NCBI GenBank assembly: GCA_016794125.1
Contig: JAEUKT010000003.1
Location: 1 to 64,000, forward strand
Length of the DNA stretch: 64,000 bases
Direction of reading: 5' to 3'
Origin: Alphaproteobacteria bacterium
GTDB lineage: Bacteria > Pseudomonadota > Alphaproteobacteria > Micavibrionales > UBA2020
Shown: piece after piece, positions 52,489 to 64,000 of the stretch
How the letters are laid out: each line of letters starts with the position of its first letter
Position numbering within the stretch: the stretch's first letter is position 1
Translations under genes and position numbers: made by a program
Notes under the pieces: model-generated
Told to the model about the DNA's origin: nothing
Databases searched by the model: none
The model's input: the letters and a program-made list of their open reading frames with translations, nothing else

Positions 52489-54102
52489 ATGACAGGTTCA
52501 AAAATGCAGATATTTCAAGGTGAAAGCCTGAACAATTGGCGCGACGGTGATATGGGGCGCACGCATTATCCCCGTCTGGCGGAAAACCTGTCTGCAGATG
52601 TTTGCGTGGTCGGCGGTGGGCTTACGGGCCTTACGACGGCATATCTTTTGCAACGCGCAGGCAAAGCAGTCGTCGTTTTGGACTCGCAAGAATTGGCGCG
52701 TGGTGAAACCAGTCGCACGACAGGGCACCTTACAACGGTTCTTGACACTCGTTACGCCCAGTTGGAAAAGGATTTTGATACTCCCACTATGGCGCTCATC
52801 GCCCAAAGCCACCAGATGGCGGTCGGACTTGTTCAAAAAATCATAGCGGAGGAGAACATCGACTGCGCCTGTTATCCTGTGACGGGGTATATGCTGGCAG
52901 CCGGTGAAGAACAGCAGGCGGAATTGAACCGTGAAGTCGCCGCGGCAGGCAAAGCAGGTTTTGCCAGCTGGAAAAAGCTTTCGGAAATCAGGATCGGGAA
53001 TTTTACATGGCAAAACGGCGGCATGGAAGTGCCACAACAGGTCATTTTCCACCCGGTCAAATATATGCTGAAACTTGCTGAAATCATAGCATCACGGGGC
53101 GGGGTTATCCGCACCGGAAATCCGGTCGTGGAAGTGCATGGTGGCGCTGAACCATACATCATTACCCATGACGGATTTCGCGTCGATGCGCAATCTATCG
53201 TCGTGTCCACGCATACCCCCATCAATGACAGGCTGACGATGCATACAAAGCAGGCGGCCTACCGGAGCTATAGCATTTCCTTTCGTGTCGCAAAAGATTC
53301 ATATCCTCCCTTCATGATGTGGGATATGAACGACCCTTACCATTATGCGCGTACAGTTTCGGGGGACAGCTATGACATGCTTGTTGTGGGCGGCGAAGAC
53401 CATAAAACCGGCCAAGCGAATGACGGTGAATTGCGTTATCAGGCAATCGAAGCATGGACACGCGCGCTGTTCCCTGATGTACGGCAGGTACTGTACAAAT
53501 GGTCAGGACAGATCATCAATTCGGTCGATGGTATCGCGTTGATCGGGCGTAATCCGGGCGAGAAGAATATTTACATCGCAACGGGTTTTTCCGGCACCGG
53601 CATGACCTATGCCACAATCGCCGCAATCGTGATACGCGACCTGGTCATGGGCAACGAGAACATGTTGGAGCATATTTATGATCCGTCACGTAAAATGCTC
53701 AATAACCTTGGCAAGTATTTTAGCGAGAATACGAACGCCATCGGTCATTTGATGTCCGATTTCGTCGCGCCCGCCGAGGCTGACAGCGATGAAGATATCG
53801 CGCCCGGCGAGGGGGCGATTATCCGCCGCGGCTTGCATAAAATCGCCGCTTATAGAGATGAGCAGGGCAGGCTTCACGAGTGTTCGGCCGCTTGCACGCA
53901 TCTGGGCTGCACCGTACAGTGGAACGCAACTGAAAGAAGCTGGGATTGCCCGTGTGACGGCTCGCGTTATGCGATTGACGGCCGTGTGCTGCACGGGCCA
54001 GCAACCATACCTTTGTCGCGCGTTAATGAACCGGCAGCGGCCGGACGCATCCCGGATGAAGCGCAACCGCTTGCGAATACGCCGCCGCCTGACCCTGCGT
54101 AG
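52489..54102 (+). CDS. FAD-dependent oxidoreductase with C-terminal Rieske-like domain
   Basis: Encodes 537 residues. The DAO-type FAD domain has VVGGGLTGLTTAYLLQRAG (about 36-54), GETSRTTGHLTT and FSGTGMTYATIAA. The C-terminal Rieske domain (about 440-510) has CTHLGC (469-474) and CPCDGS (487-492). Family members normally have CPCHGS. The His ligand is Asp490 here, which removes one of four canonical iron-sulphur ligands. The ATG at 52489 or at 52504 could start it; neither has a strong ribosome site. The substrate is unknown. Confidence 0.88.
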   Translation: MTGSKMQIFQGESLNNWRDGDMGRTHYPRLAENLSADVCVVGGGLTGLTTAYLLQRAGKAVVVLDSQELARGETSRTTGHLTTVLDTRYAQLEKDFDTPTMALIAQSHQMAVGLVQKIIAEENIDCACYPVTGYMLAAGEEQQAELNREVAAAGKAGFASWKKLSEIRIGNFTWQNGGMEVPQQVIFHPVKYMLKLAEIIASRGGVIRTGNPVVEVHGGAEPYIITHDGFRVDAQSIVVSTHTPINDRLTMHTKQAAYRSYSISFRVAKDSYPPFMMWDMNDPYHYARTVSGDSYDMLVVGGEDHKTGQANDGELRYQAIEAWTRALFPDVRQVLYKWSGQIINSVDGIALIGRNPGEKNIYIATGFSGTGMTYATIAAIVIRDLVMGNENMLEHIYDPSRKMLNNLGKYFSENTNAIGHLMSDFVAPAEADSDEDIAPGEGAIIRRGLHKIAAYRDEQGRLHECSAACTHLGCTVQWNATERSWDCPCDGSRYAIDGRVLHGPATIPLSRVNEPAAAGRIPDEAQPLANTPPPDPA

Positions 54103-54182
54103 TCATGGATATCATTTTATCATGTTGCGATGTTTGCCGGTATGTTTAAACTGGTTACAAAAGCAAACGCAAGGCGCATGAT

Positions 54183-54755
54183 ATGTTTGAAAACCTGACA
54201 GCGATTGAAATTTGCGGCTGGCTGTGGCTGGGGTGGTTTTTTTATTGGGTTGTCGCGGCGCAATTTGTCCTGAAACGTAAATGGGATGAAAACCTGAAAC
54301 GGCTGCAGCATACCGTACCGACTCTTTTCGGCCTGATCGCTATATTCCACAACGGTCATGTAGCTGCCCTCAATTGGGGAATGTTTCACGATATCGCTGG
54401 GCTGAAATGGCTTGGCGTTGCGCTGACGGTTGCCGGGCATGGATATTCTGTCTGGGCGCGGCGGCATCTTGGCAAATACTGGAGCGGTACGGTCGCGCTG
54501 AAAGAGGGGCATAAGCTTGTCACGACCGGCCCTTATGCGCATGTGCGCCATCCGATCTATACGGGCCTGTTTCTGGCGGTAATCGGCACCGTTCTGGCGG
54601 CCGCAACATGGGCTGCAATTGCGGGTTTTATCGTGATGCTGGCGGCGCATTACATCAAATGGCGGCGCGAGGAAAATCTGATGATTCAGGAATTCGGGCA
54701 GGAATACCGCGATTATATGAACAAAACCAAGGCTATTGTGCCATTTATTTTCTAG
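54183..54755 (+). CDS. Isoprenylcysteine carboxyl methyltransferase-family protein
   Basis: Encodes 190 residues with about five membrane segments. The SAM-binding end reads LVTTGPYAHVRHPIYTG, with RREENLMIQEFG and EYRDY, all typical of the ICMT/PEMT-like family. Bacterial members methylate membrane-associated substrates that are mostly unknown. It is a single gene between the FAD oxidoreductase and tryptophan dioxygenase genes. Confidence 0.85.
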   Translation: MFENLTAIEICGWLWLGWFFYWVVAAQFVLKRKWDENLKRLQHTVPTLFGLIAIFHNGHVAALNWGMFHDIAGLKWLGVALTVAGHGYSVWARRHLGKYWSGTVALKEGHKLVTTGPYAHVRHPIYTGLFLAVIGTVLAAATWAAIAGFIVMLAAHYIKWRREENLMIQEFGQEYRDYMNKTKAIVPFIF

Positions 54756-54778
54756 CCGCGAAGTGCTAATCTCTCGCC

Positions 54779-55846
54779 ATGTCAAAAGAACCCGACCTTT
54801 CATATAAATCCTATCTCGACCTCGGCACCCTGCTGCAGGCACAAAAACCGCTGAGCGCGGCGCATGACGAAATGATGTTTGTTGTGCTGCACCAAACCTA
54901 TGAGCTGTGGTTCAAGCTGATCCTGTTTGAACTTGACCGTGTGCAGAGCGTGTTCGGCAATGCGGTCGTGAAGGATTCCGACCTGCGCGTCGTCTCCGCC
55001 AGCCTGTCGCGCATCACCGATATCCTGCGTCTGCTGGTGCGGCAGCTTGATATCATGGAAACCATGACGCCGCTCGACTTCCTCGATTTCCGGCACGTGT
55101 TCCGCTCGGCATCGGGATTCCAGAGCATGCAGTTCCGCCAGATCGAAGTGCGCCTTGGCCTTCAGCATGACGCGCGCGTCGGTTATGACGGGAAATCGTT
55201 CGAAAACTTCCTGCCCGCCGAAGACCGTGACGCGCTGCACGAAGTCATGAAAAAAACATCTCTGGTCGATCAGGTCGGCAACTGGCTGTCGCGCACGCCG
55301 TTTGTGGAAATGACCGGCTTTTCGTTCTGGCAGTCTTATCGCCAGGCCGTAATAGACATGCTGGAAAACGACCGCAAGGCGATCGGCGCGAATACCCAGA
55401 TGCCTGATGCCGCGCGCGAAATGGAATTGAGCAAGCTGAAAGGCATGCAGGCGCAATTCGACCTGCTGTTCGGCGAAGGAGACGGGGAGCCGCTGCCGTG
55501 GCGTTTCGACAAGCCCGCGCTTCAGGCCGCGCTGTTTATCAACTTGTACCGTGACCAGCCTGCTTTGCAGATTCCGTTCAAGATCCTGAGCGACCTGATG
55601 GATGTCGATGAATTGATGGCGCTCTGGCGGTATCGCCACGCGTTGATGGCTCAACGTATGCTGGGCACGAAAATGGGCAGCGGCGGGTCGACGGGACATG
55701 ATTACCTTGCCGCGACCGCGACCAAGCACCGCATATTCAAAGACCTGTTCGGCATTTCAACATTTCTTATCCCGCGATCAAAACTGCCGCCGCTGCCGCC
55801 GCATGTCGAGGCAAGCATGGGATTTAAATACTGGGATAAAAATTGA
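54779..55846 (+). CDS. kynA: Tryptophan 2,3-dioxygenase
   Basis: A haem enzyme that opens the indole ring of tryptophan, the first kynurenine step. The 355 residues are longer than typical bacterial forms. HDEMMFVVLHQTYELWFK contains the distal His, RHVFRSASGFQS the substrate-binding Arg, and QRMLGTKMGSGGSTGHDYL the haem-proximal loop. No other kynurenine genes are adjacent. The stop overlaps the photolyase TTG start. Confidence 0.93.
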   Translation: MSKEPDLSYKSYLDLGTLLQAQKPLSAAHDEMMFVVLHQTYELWFKLILFELDRVQSVFGNAVVKDSDLRVVSASLSRITDILRLLVRQLDIMETMTPLDFLDFRHVFRSASGFQSMQFRQIEVRLGLQHDARVGYDGKSFENFLPAEDRDALHEVMKKTSLVDQVGNWLSRTPFVEMTGFSFWQSYRQAVIDMLENDRKAIGANTQMPDAAREMELSKLKGMQAQFDLLFGEGDGEPLPWRFDKPALQAALFINLYRDQPALQIPFKILSDLMDVDELMALWRYRHALMAQRMLGTKMGSGGSTGHDYLAATATKHRIFKDLFGISTFLIPRSKLPPLPPHVEASMGFKYWDKN

Positions 55847-57300
55847 CCGACGCGCCTGTTATTTTCTGGTTCCGGTCCGACCTGCGCTTGGCCGACAATC
55901 CCGGACTTGCCGCCGCCCGCGATACGGGCAAGCCTGTCATCGCCGTCTATATACTCGACGATGTCAACCCCGGCATCTGGAAGCAGGGCGGGGCGACGCG
56001 GTGGTGGCTGCACCAATCGCTGAAAGAGCTCGGCGGTAAAATTCCGCTGACCTTGCGCAAAGGCGACGCCGCAAAGGAAATCGCGAAGCTGGTAAAAGAA
56101 ACCGGCGCAACCGCCGTTTTCTGGAACCGCCGCTATGAGCCCTGGGCCATGACGCGCGACACAAAAATTAAGGAATCTCTTAAAAACGGTGGTGTGGAGG
56201 CGCATAGCTTCGGTTCCTTCCTGATGTTCGAGCCCTGGGAGATCCAAAACAAGACCGGCGGATCATACAAAGTCTTCACGCCCTATTCCAAAGCCTGCCT
56301 TGATCGCGGCGGCATACGCCCGCCCCTGAAAACGGTGAACGTCGAATTCAAGAAATGCGCCGGCCTGAAGCTCGCCGATCTTGGCCTGATGCCGGATATT
56401 AAATGGTACAAAACCATGCAGGAATTCTGGCAGCCGGGCGAGGAGGGCGGCCAGGCACGGCTGAAGGAATTCGTGAAGCAGGCCGCGGGAAAATACAAAC
56501 AGCAGCGCGACCTGCCCGCTATTGACGGCACATCGCAACTGTCGCCGTATCTGCATTTCGGCGAAGTCAGCCCGCATCAGGTCTGGCATACGGTCAGTGC
56601 GATGCTGGCGAAAAATGATAACGCGTTGATCGCCGCAAACGGTCAGGCATATCTGCGCCAGCTGCTTTGGCGCGAATTCTCCTGGCATTTGCTTTACCAT
56701 TCGCCGGACTTCCCCGAACAACCATGGAACAAGCGATTTACAAAATTTCCGTGGGCGAAGAACGATCGGATGCTGAAATTGTGGCAAAAAGGGATGACCG
56801 GTTATCCGATCGTCGATGCCGGCATGCGGCAGCTGTGGCAGACGGGGTGGATGCATAACCGCGTGCGCATGATTGTTGGGTCGTTTCTTGTCAAAAACCT
56901 GCTGATCAGCTGGCGCGACGGCGAAGACTGGTTCTGGGATACGCTTGTCGATGCAGATCTTGGCAATAATGCGGCGGGCTGGCAATGGATCGGCGGCTGC
57001 GGTGCCGATGCCGCGCCGTATTTCCGTATTTTTAATCCGTTGCTGCAAAGTGCGAAGTTCGATCCGGCGGGCGAATACATCAAAACTTATGTGCCGGAGT
57101 TGAAAAACGTACCGGCGGCCTATATTCATGCGCCGTGGGATGCCCCGCCGCTGGTGTTGGCGCAGGCGGGTGTCACGCTTGGTAAAAACTATCCGCACCC
57201 TATTGTCGATCATGCCGAGGCGCGGGCAAGGGCCCTGAAGGCTTATGGCGTGACCAAAACCGGTGACGATGCCGCGGACGCAGAATATGACGACGAATAA
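55843..57300 (+). CDS. phrB: Deoxyribodipyrimidine photolyase
   Basis: Encodes 485 residues, class I. The N-terminal antenna domain begins FWFRSDLRLADNPGL. The FAD domain has GEVSPHQVW, FSWHLLYHSP, GYPIVDAGMRQLWQTGWMHN and DADLGNNAAGWQW. It repairs UV cyclobutane dimers using blue light. The start is a TTG overlapping the kynA stop (TTGA); there is no ATG upstream in frame. Confidence 0.93.
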   Translation: MTDAPVIFWFRSDLRLADNPGLAAARDTGKPVIAVYILDDVNPGIWKQGGATRWWLHQSLKELGGKIPLTLRKGDAAKEIAKLVKETGATAVFWNRRYEPWAMTRDTKIKESLKNGGVEAHSFGSFLMFEPWEIQNKTGGSYKVFTPYSKACLDRGGIRPPLKTVNVEFKKCAGLKLADLGLMPDIKWYKTMQEFWQPGEEGGQARLKEFVKQAAGKYKQQRDLPAIDGTSQLSPYLHFGEVSPHQVWHTVSAMLAKNDNALIAANGQAYLRQLLWREFSWHLLYHSPDFPEQPWNKRFTKFPWAKNDRMLKLWQKGMTGYPIVDAGMRQLWQTGWMHNRVRMIVGSFLVKNLLISWRDGEDWFWDTLVDADLGNNAAGWQWIGGCGADAAPYFRIFNPLLQSAKFDPAGEYIKTYVPELKNVPAAYIHAPWDAPPLVLAQAGVTLGKNYPHPIVDHAEARARALKAYGVTKTGDDAADAEYDDE

Positions 57301-58072
57301 CCCCATCCACCTGTCCGACCGCTGCCTTGTCCGCGTGGCGGGCGACGATGCGCGCGATTTCCTGCAAAACGTCATTACGAATGACATGAAGCATGTAGGC
57401 GCGGGCAGGCTGGTTTATTCCTGCCTGCTGATGCCGCAGGGTTTTGTGTTGCATGATTTTTTCATCGGGCAGGATGAGGCTGGATATTTCCTTGATTGCG
57501 AAACGGCACGCGTCGATGACCTGCTGCGCCGCTTTGCGATTTTCAAATTGCGGGCAAAGGTGAGTTTCGCGCGCATGGCCGGAAATGTGTATGCAGGCGC
57601 AGGCGGCATCTCCGATCCGCGCCTTGCCGCGCTGCCGCCGCGTATCTACAATACCGAAACAATCCCCGCCGGGCCTGTTGCGGCCTATCACGACATCTGC
57701 ATCGCCAAAACGATCCCCTGCGGCAGCCTTGCCATTACCGAACGCGATACGATGGCCGATGTAAACCTCGACCTTCTGAACGCCGTCGCATGGGACAAGG
57801 GCTGTTTTATCGGGCAGGAAGTGGCGGCGCGCATGTATAACCTGTCCAAGGCCAAGCGCCGCATCGTTACCGTAACCTCTGCAACACCGATCGCGCCGCG
57901 CACTAAAATATTTGCTGATGGCAAGGATATGGGGGAGGTACGGCAGGTATCATCCGACAGTCTTTCCGCGCTGGCGCAGCTGAAAGTGGCGGTTCTGGCT
58001 GAAAATCCCCCTGTTTTGCATACGGATGAAGGCCATGCGCTGGCGTTGTCCGTGCCGGATTATCTGCTTTAA
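57287..58072 (+). CDS. ygfZ: Folate-binding protein YgfZ
   Basis: Encodes 261 residues from the ATG at 57287, inside the end of phrB. The GcvT-like fold carries the family signature DKGCFIGQEVAARM with its conserved Cys. YgfZ helps iron-sulphur enzyme assembly or repair with a folate. It overlaps phrB by 14 bases, so the two are co-expressed. Confidence 0.92.
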   Translation: MTTNNPIHLSDRCLVRVAGDDARDFLQNVITNDMKHVGAGRLVYSCLLMPQGFVLHDFFIGQDEAGYFLDCETARVDDLLRRFAIFKLRAKVSFARMAGNVYAGAGGISDPRLAALPPRIYNTETIPAGPVAAYHDICIAKTIPCGSLAITERDTMADVNLDLLNAVAWDKGCFIGQEVAARMYNLSKAKRRIVTVTSATPIAPRTKIFADGKDMGEVRQVSSDSLSALAQLKVAVLAENPPVLHTDEGHALALSVPDYLL

Positions 58073-58124
58073 ATCGTTAACCTTTATGCTTTAAAATACT
58101 ATTTAGGGTATTTTGGGTGCAATC

Positions 58125-59174
58125 GTGACAACCGACAAATCAAAAACCGGCGGCAAGGGCGGCAAACCGCCTGTTTCCGACCGTGACGCCATCGACGCGC
58201 TGCCGCTGTCGATGATTCCGTTGTCGAGCGGTACGCTGAAGTCCGCGCGGCTTGTAAAAAATTCGCGCATGGAAACGGCGGTCGAGCTTCATAACGATTC
58301 AGTATCGGGCAGTCTGCAGATCCGCCCCGAAGACATCGTGCAGGCGCAAGCGGGCACGGTCGAGGACCAGAATATCGTCTCGAAACTTTCCGCGCTGCCG
58401 AGCTATGATATTTATTCACTGCGTTCCAGCCTCAAGCGTCTTGGCATCGAGGTGGATGACACAGTGCTGGAACTGTCGGGCGACATGAAGGACACGCTGC
58501 ACCGTTACACGCAGGAATTCACGCGCCCGCTGATCCGTAATATCTTCGGCGAAGGCGATGAAACCGATGCTGACCTGCTGAAACTGTTCAACGATCCCGA
58601 CAAAACACGCGTGGCGGTACGGTTGAAAATGATGGGGCAGAAAACCGGTCTTGGCATGGGTGAAATCCCGGCTTTTCTTGAAGATTACAGCGATGTGTTT
58701 TTATCCGTCGCCTATTATCGTCACACATTTCACGGCATCGTGCCCGACATCAACCGCTTCTGGCTCTGGCTTGGTGATCTGCGCACGCAGCGGGAAGTAT
58801 CTTCGTCGCCCCGCACGCTTGCAAGCTGTAAGAAAGTGGAGGACAGCTTGCGCTTCCTTTCAACTTCCATCCGGGAGCGTCTTGCGAAGTTCCAGAACGG
58901 CTTCGAATTGTTTTGGGGCGACATCAACAAGCAGTCTTTCATGAAACTGCGCAGCGAGATCGAGGAAAACCACGCCGGTATGGGCGCGGTGCTGTGCGGT
59001 CTTGTCGTGAAAACCCGCAACTGGTCGCTGGAATTCCCCGACAATGCCATCGGCGGCCCGCAAAAACGCGCGCAATACGTGATTACCGAGCTGGAACCGG
59101 GCCTTGAACAGCTGAAACTGATGGAAAACGAGGCGCGTTCGCGCATCGGCCTGTCGCTCGTTCATATCTTCTAA
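58125..59174 (+). CDS. Conserved-looking hypothetical protein, cytoplasmic
   Basis: Encodes 349 residues from a GTG at 58125 with GGGTG upstream; a TTG at 58113 is the alternative. No family is recognised. The N-terminal 30 residues are basic and disordered (DKSKTGGKGGKPP) and the remainder is helical (FGEGDETDADLLKLF, FWLWLGDLRTQREV). Codon use matches its chromosomal neighbours. The next gene, also unknown, follows by 31 bases on the same strand. Confidence 0.7.
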   Translation: MTTDKSKTGGKGGKPPVSDRDAIDALPLSMIPLSSGTLKSARLVKNSRMETAVELHNDSVSGSLQIRPEDIVQAQAGTVEDQNIVSKLSALPSYDIYSLRSSLKRLGIEVDDTVLELSGDMKDTLHRYTQEFTRPLIRNIFGEGDETDADLLKLFNDPDKTRVAVRLKMMGQKTGLGMGEIPAFLEDYSDVFLSVAYYRHTFHGIVPDINRFWLWLGDLRTQREVSSSPRTLASCKKVEDSLRFLSTSIRERLAKFQNGFELFWGDINKQSFMKLRSEIEENHAGMGAVLCGLVVKTRNWSLEFPDNAIGGPQKRAQYVITELEPGLEQLKLMENEARSRIGLSLVHIF

Positions 59175-59205
59175 CCCGCAACTCCTTGAATCCTCACGAC
59201 AAGCT

Positions 59206-59712
59206 ATGGGATGTTTGACAGCGTCAGCATTCAACGGTACCTTTAGTTATACACAAACTGAGCATATAGGGCAGAATCGCTTGTTAACTGACACCCGCAT
59301 TCTCGATTGCGACCAGACAGACGGACAGGCCTTTTCGCGCCATGTCTGCGCGGCGCTGGCGCGGTACGAGGTGCGCAGGGCAGGGTTCAACCTCGCGGCA
59401 AACGCGCCTAGCTTAAGCCCTGACAACCATGTTTTCATGGTCTATCCCGAACACGCCCATGGCCTGATCACCACCAGCCTGAAGGCGCTGAAGGAGTTCG
59501 AGACCGACGGCCAAGTGTCGAAGTCCACGCGCGAGCGTTTCGTGCTGGAAGACACCAAAGACCGCCTGCAGAGCGTGCAGGGCGAAATGGGTGCCACCGA
59601 ATACCGTGAACTGCACGACCGCACCATGGCGCACCTGAACGCGAAACTGACGGGCATGGAAAGCCTCGCCCTGTTTTCCGCACCGCCGCCCGCTCGCAAA
59701 AACGGCCTTTAA
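59206..59712 (+). CDS. Hypothetical protein, start uncertain
   Basis: Encodes 168 residues from the ATG at 59206. The first 25 residues have less typical composition, and a TTGACA at 59215 could be a promoter element. The real start may be the TTG at 59281. The rest (FSRHVCAALARYEVRRAG, EYRELHDRTMAHLNAK) is soluble and helical. Family not recognised. It pairs with the preceding unknown gene. Confidence 0.6.
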   Translation: MGCLTASAFNGTFSYTQTEHIGQNRLLTDTRILDCDQTDGQAFSRHVCAALARYEVRRAGFNLAANAPSLSPDNHVFMVYPEHAHGLITTSLKALKEFETDGQVSKSTRERFVLEDTKDRLQSVQGEMGATEYRELHDRTMAHLNAKLTGMESLALFSAPPPARKNGL

Positions 59713-59783
59713 TAATTTCCCGAAAAATATGTTGCGCCGCAGCATAAAAGGTAATAATATTACCCGCAAGTGAAAGACGGGTG

Positions 59784-60515
59784 ATGGCGATGATTTTCGG
59801 TGATGTGATCGATTGGGTGGCGTTCGGCTGGTTTCTGGCCTGCTGGGTGGGATACACGCTTTACGCAAAAAAACGCGCACATGACACCGAATGCCTGTCG
59901 GCGCTTTTGTATTCGTACCGTACCGACTGGATGAAAAAACTCCTCTACCGCGAAAACCGCATTTCCGACCTCGCGCTGCTGAACAACCTTGTGCAGATGG
60001 TCAACTTCCTTGCGACCACCAATATCTTCATTCTCGCGGGTGCGGTGACGGTTCTGTATTCGTCGCAGAACGTGATGGAGCTTTTGTCCAACCACGCCTT
60101 CGTCGCGAAAACGACGGTGGAGCAGGTGCAGTTCAAACTGCTGACACTCGTCATCATCTTCGTCTATGCGTTCTTCCGCTTCACCTGGGCGATGCGGCAG
60201 CATACGTTTGTTTCAATCCTGATCGGCGCCGCGCCGCAGGTGGCCGTCGGCACGCCGCTGACGCCGGATGAAGAAGACTTCGCCGTGCAGCTGGCAAAAA
60301 TTTCCGACCGCGCGGGTCATGAATTCAATTACGGCCTGCGGTCGTATTATTTTGCGCTCGCGCTGCTGCCGTGGTTCATCAGCCCGTGGTTGCTGATCCC
60401 CACCTGCACGCTGGTCGTGATTGTGCTGTATTTGCGCGAATTCCGCTCCCGCACCCTGAAATTCCTGGTGCGCAGCCGCGAAGATTACACGCGGATTTAC
60501 GCGAAGGGTGTTTAA
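59784..60515 (+). CDS. DUF599-family membrane protein
   Basis: Encodes 243 residues with four or five membrane segments. The family pattern is visible in the first part: WVGYTLYAKKRAHDT, RENRISDLALLNNLVQMVNFL, TTNIFILAGAV. The function of DUF599 proteins is not established. The ATG at 59784 is preferred over the GTG at 59781. It converges on the small membrane gene at 60519. Confidence 0.82.
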   Translation: MAMIFGDVIDWVAFGWFLACWVGYTLYAKKRAHDTECLSALLYSYRTDWMKKLLYRENRISDLALLNNLVQMVNFLATTNIFILAGAVTVLYSSQNVMELLSNHAFVAKTTVEQVQFKLLTLVIIFVYAFFRFTWAMRQHTFVSILIGAAPQVAVGTPLTPDEEDFAVQLAKISDRAGHEFNYGLRSYYFALALLPWFISPWLLIPTCTLVVIVLYLREFRSRTLKFLVRSREDYTRIYAKGV

Positions 60516-60552
60516 TCCCTAACTATCTATAAAGATAGAAATGCGAGGGATT
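60514..60552. terminator. Hairpin between convergent genes
   Basis: AATCCCT (60514-60520) and AGGGATT (60546-60552) enclose a second stem TATCT-ATAA-AGATA (60524-60537). It lies at the convergent ends of the DUF599 gene and the small membrane gene and could terminate both. TTTTA follows on the right. Confidence 0.4.
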
Positions 60553-60868
60553 TTATCGAAGGCCGCAAGAAAATAGAAAAGAGCCCATATTACGCATGAA
60601 ATAGCGAAATAAGCTATTGTACCGAATATGCGCAAAATTATTTTTTCTCGCCATATCAAGACCGCTGCAATTCCCGGAAGCAACTGCGAAAAAAATATTA
60701 TCTCATGCCCATATCGACCGACAATAAAATTTGAAATTTTATCTGGCTGAGGTAGTTCGCTAGCGTTTAACGAGACCCCTAATATAGAAAAAATCCCCCA
60801 ACAGACAAATGGCCATAAGAACGCAAAGCCAAGCGGGCTTTTAATTTTTGAAATGGCCTTGTGAAAGG

Positions 60869-60872
<4 letters not shown>
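60519..60872 (-). CDS. Small membrane protein coupled to ppdK
   Basis: Encodes 117 residues with three predicted membrane segments (about 15-33, 58-74, 82-105). No family is recognised. The GTG start at 60872 overlaps the ppdK stop (GTGA), suggesting coupled translation. The region is AT-richer than ppdK, so it may be a recent addition. Confidence 0.55.
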
Positions 60873-63517
<2,645 letters not shown>

Positions 63518-63523
63518 CGAATA

Positions 63524-64000
63524 TTACCCCTCTAGTTTGGAAAAGTCTGCGACCTCGTTCATCGTGCCGGCGATGCTGGCGAGCATGGACAGGCGGTTGG
63601 CGCGCAAATTCGCATCCGGTGCGTTGACAAGGATTTTGTCAAAGAACGCATCGACCGCGCTGCGTATGCCCGACATGCCGGACATGACGGCCTTGTAATC
63701 TTCCTTCGCAAGGTCGGCCTTGATCTTGCCGCCGGATGCGCCCAGTGCCGCGAACAGGTTCTTTTCCTGTTCTTCGGCCAGCAGCGCTTCCTTCACATCC
63801 TTGCCGGAATAGGATTTGCCGTCCTTCTTTTCCTCGATGCGCAGGATGTTCGTGGCTCGTTTGTAACCAGCCAGCAGGTTAGCGCCGTCTTCGGTTTTCA
63901 CAAAATCCTGCACTGCGTTGACGCGCGCGACCACGCGGGTCAGGTCGTCATCGGATTTTGCGGCGAAGACCGCGTCGATCAGATCATGGCGCACGCCCTG
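63524..64000 (-). CDS. glyS: Glycyl-tRNA synthetase beta subunit, C-terminal part
   Basis: The frame is open to the end of the window (QGVRHDLIDAVF), so only the last about 158 codons are seen. The segment RATNILRIEEKK and the closing VDAFFDKILVNAPDANLRANRLSMLASIA belong to the anticodon-binding domain of the beta subunit. The GTG at 63994 is internal. glyQ is expected further right, outside the window. Confidence 0.92.
   Translation of the reverse strand, partial: QGVRHDLIDAVFAAKSDDDLTRVVARVNAVQDFVKTEDGANLLAGYKRATNILRIEEKKDGKSYSGKDVKEALLAEEQEKNLFAALGASGGKIKADLAKEDYKAVMSGMSGIRSAVDAFFDKILVNAPDANLRANRLSMLASIAGTMNEVADFSKLEG

Noticed and set aside
59215-59243. TTGACA promoter for the gene at 59206
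   Set aside because: The -35 is perfect but the best -10 at correct spacing (TACCTT) is weak, and it lies inside the ORF as drawn. Kept only as a note on the uncertain start.

Overview
This 64 kb window looks like alphaproteobacterial chromosome whose left third is an integrated, partly decayed mobile island. The lineage is inferred from a glyS-ppdK gene pair, a DUF2336 protein, an alphaproteobacterial-style cheA-W-Y-B-R cluster, and the general codon and GC character. I cannot place the order or genus.

Bases 1-24660 are accessory DNA. The left end carries conjugation-type genes: a partial ArdC antirestriction protein, two small unknowns, and the C-terminal half of a relaxase. The relaxase breaks at about 3260 directly against the C-terminal part of a helicase-like defence protein on the other strand. 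From 4894 to 22448 lies a heavy-metal resistance block. It holds two HME-RND efflux systems, a ZntA/CadA-type P1B ATPase, two DUF305 proteins, an HMA-MauE membrane protein, two paralogous lipoproteins, two Cys-rich secreted proteins and a TorF-type porin. No metal-responsive regulator is visible. The island ends in two copies, 2 kb apart, of the 3' end of a tRNA-Leu(CAA) gene (22594-22650 and 24604-24660). These look like attachment-site repeats of two tandem insertions. Between them sits an unrecognised 415-residue protein.

Bases 24669-36413 form a chemosensory region. A CheY-like protein and a REC-REC-GGDEF protein with a degenerate active site are encoded leftward. cheA-cheW-cheY-cheB-cheR and a second CheY-like gene run rightward. 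A methyl-accepting chemotaxis protein in tandem with a YfiR-family protein runs leftward, divergent from a TonB-dependent receptor. A DUF2336 gene follows.

Bases 37901-45495 are a tightly overlapped arginine operon: argG, argH, a P-loop NTPase of unknown function, argC, a divergent argB, argD and argF. It is followed by an RmlA-like nucleotidyltransferase and a cold-shock gene with a structured leader.

Bases 47106-52450 hold an Mla-type lipid transport operon (STAS-MlaE, MlaF, MlaD, PqiC-like lipoprotein), then a phospholipase D-family protein and an endonuclease/exonuclease/phosphatase-family protein. From 52489 to the end are scattered chromosomal genes: a FAD/Rieske oxidoreductase lacking one Rieske histidine, an isoprenylcysteine methyltransferase-like protein, tryptophan 2,3-dioxygenase, photolyase, YgfZ, two conserved unknowns, a DUF599 protein, ppdK and the 3' end of glyS.

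The items most worth following up are the ribosome-site-sequestering leader at 12216-12282, the NTPase within the arginine operon, the YfiR-chemoreceptor pairing, the Rieske His-to-Asp change, the paired small secreted metal proteins, and the gene trapped between the tRNA-Leu repeats.
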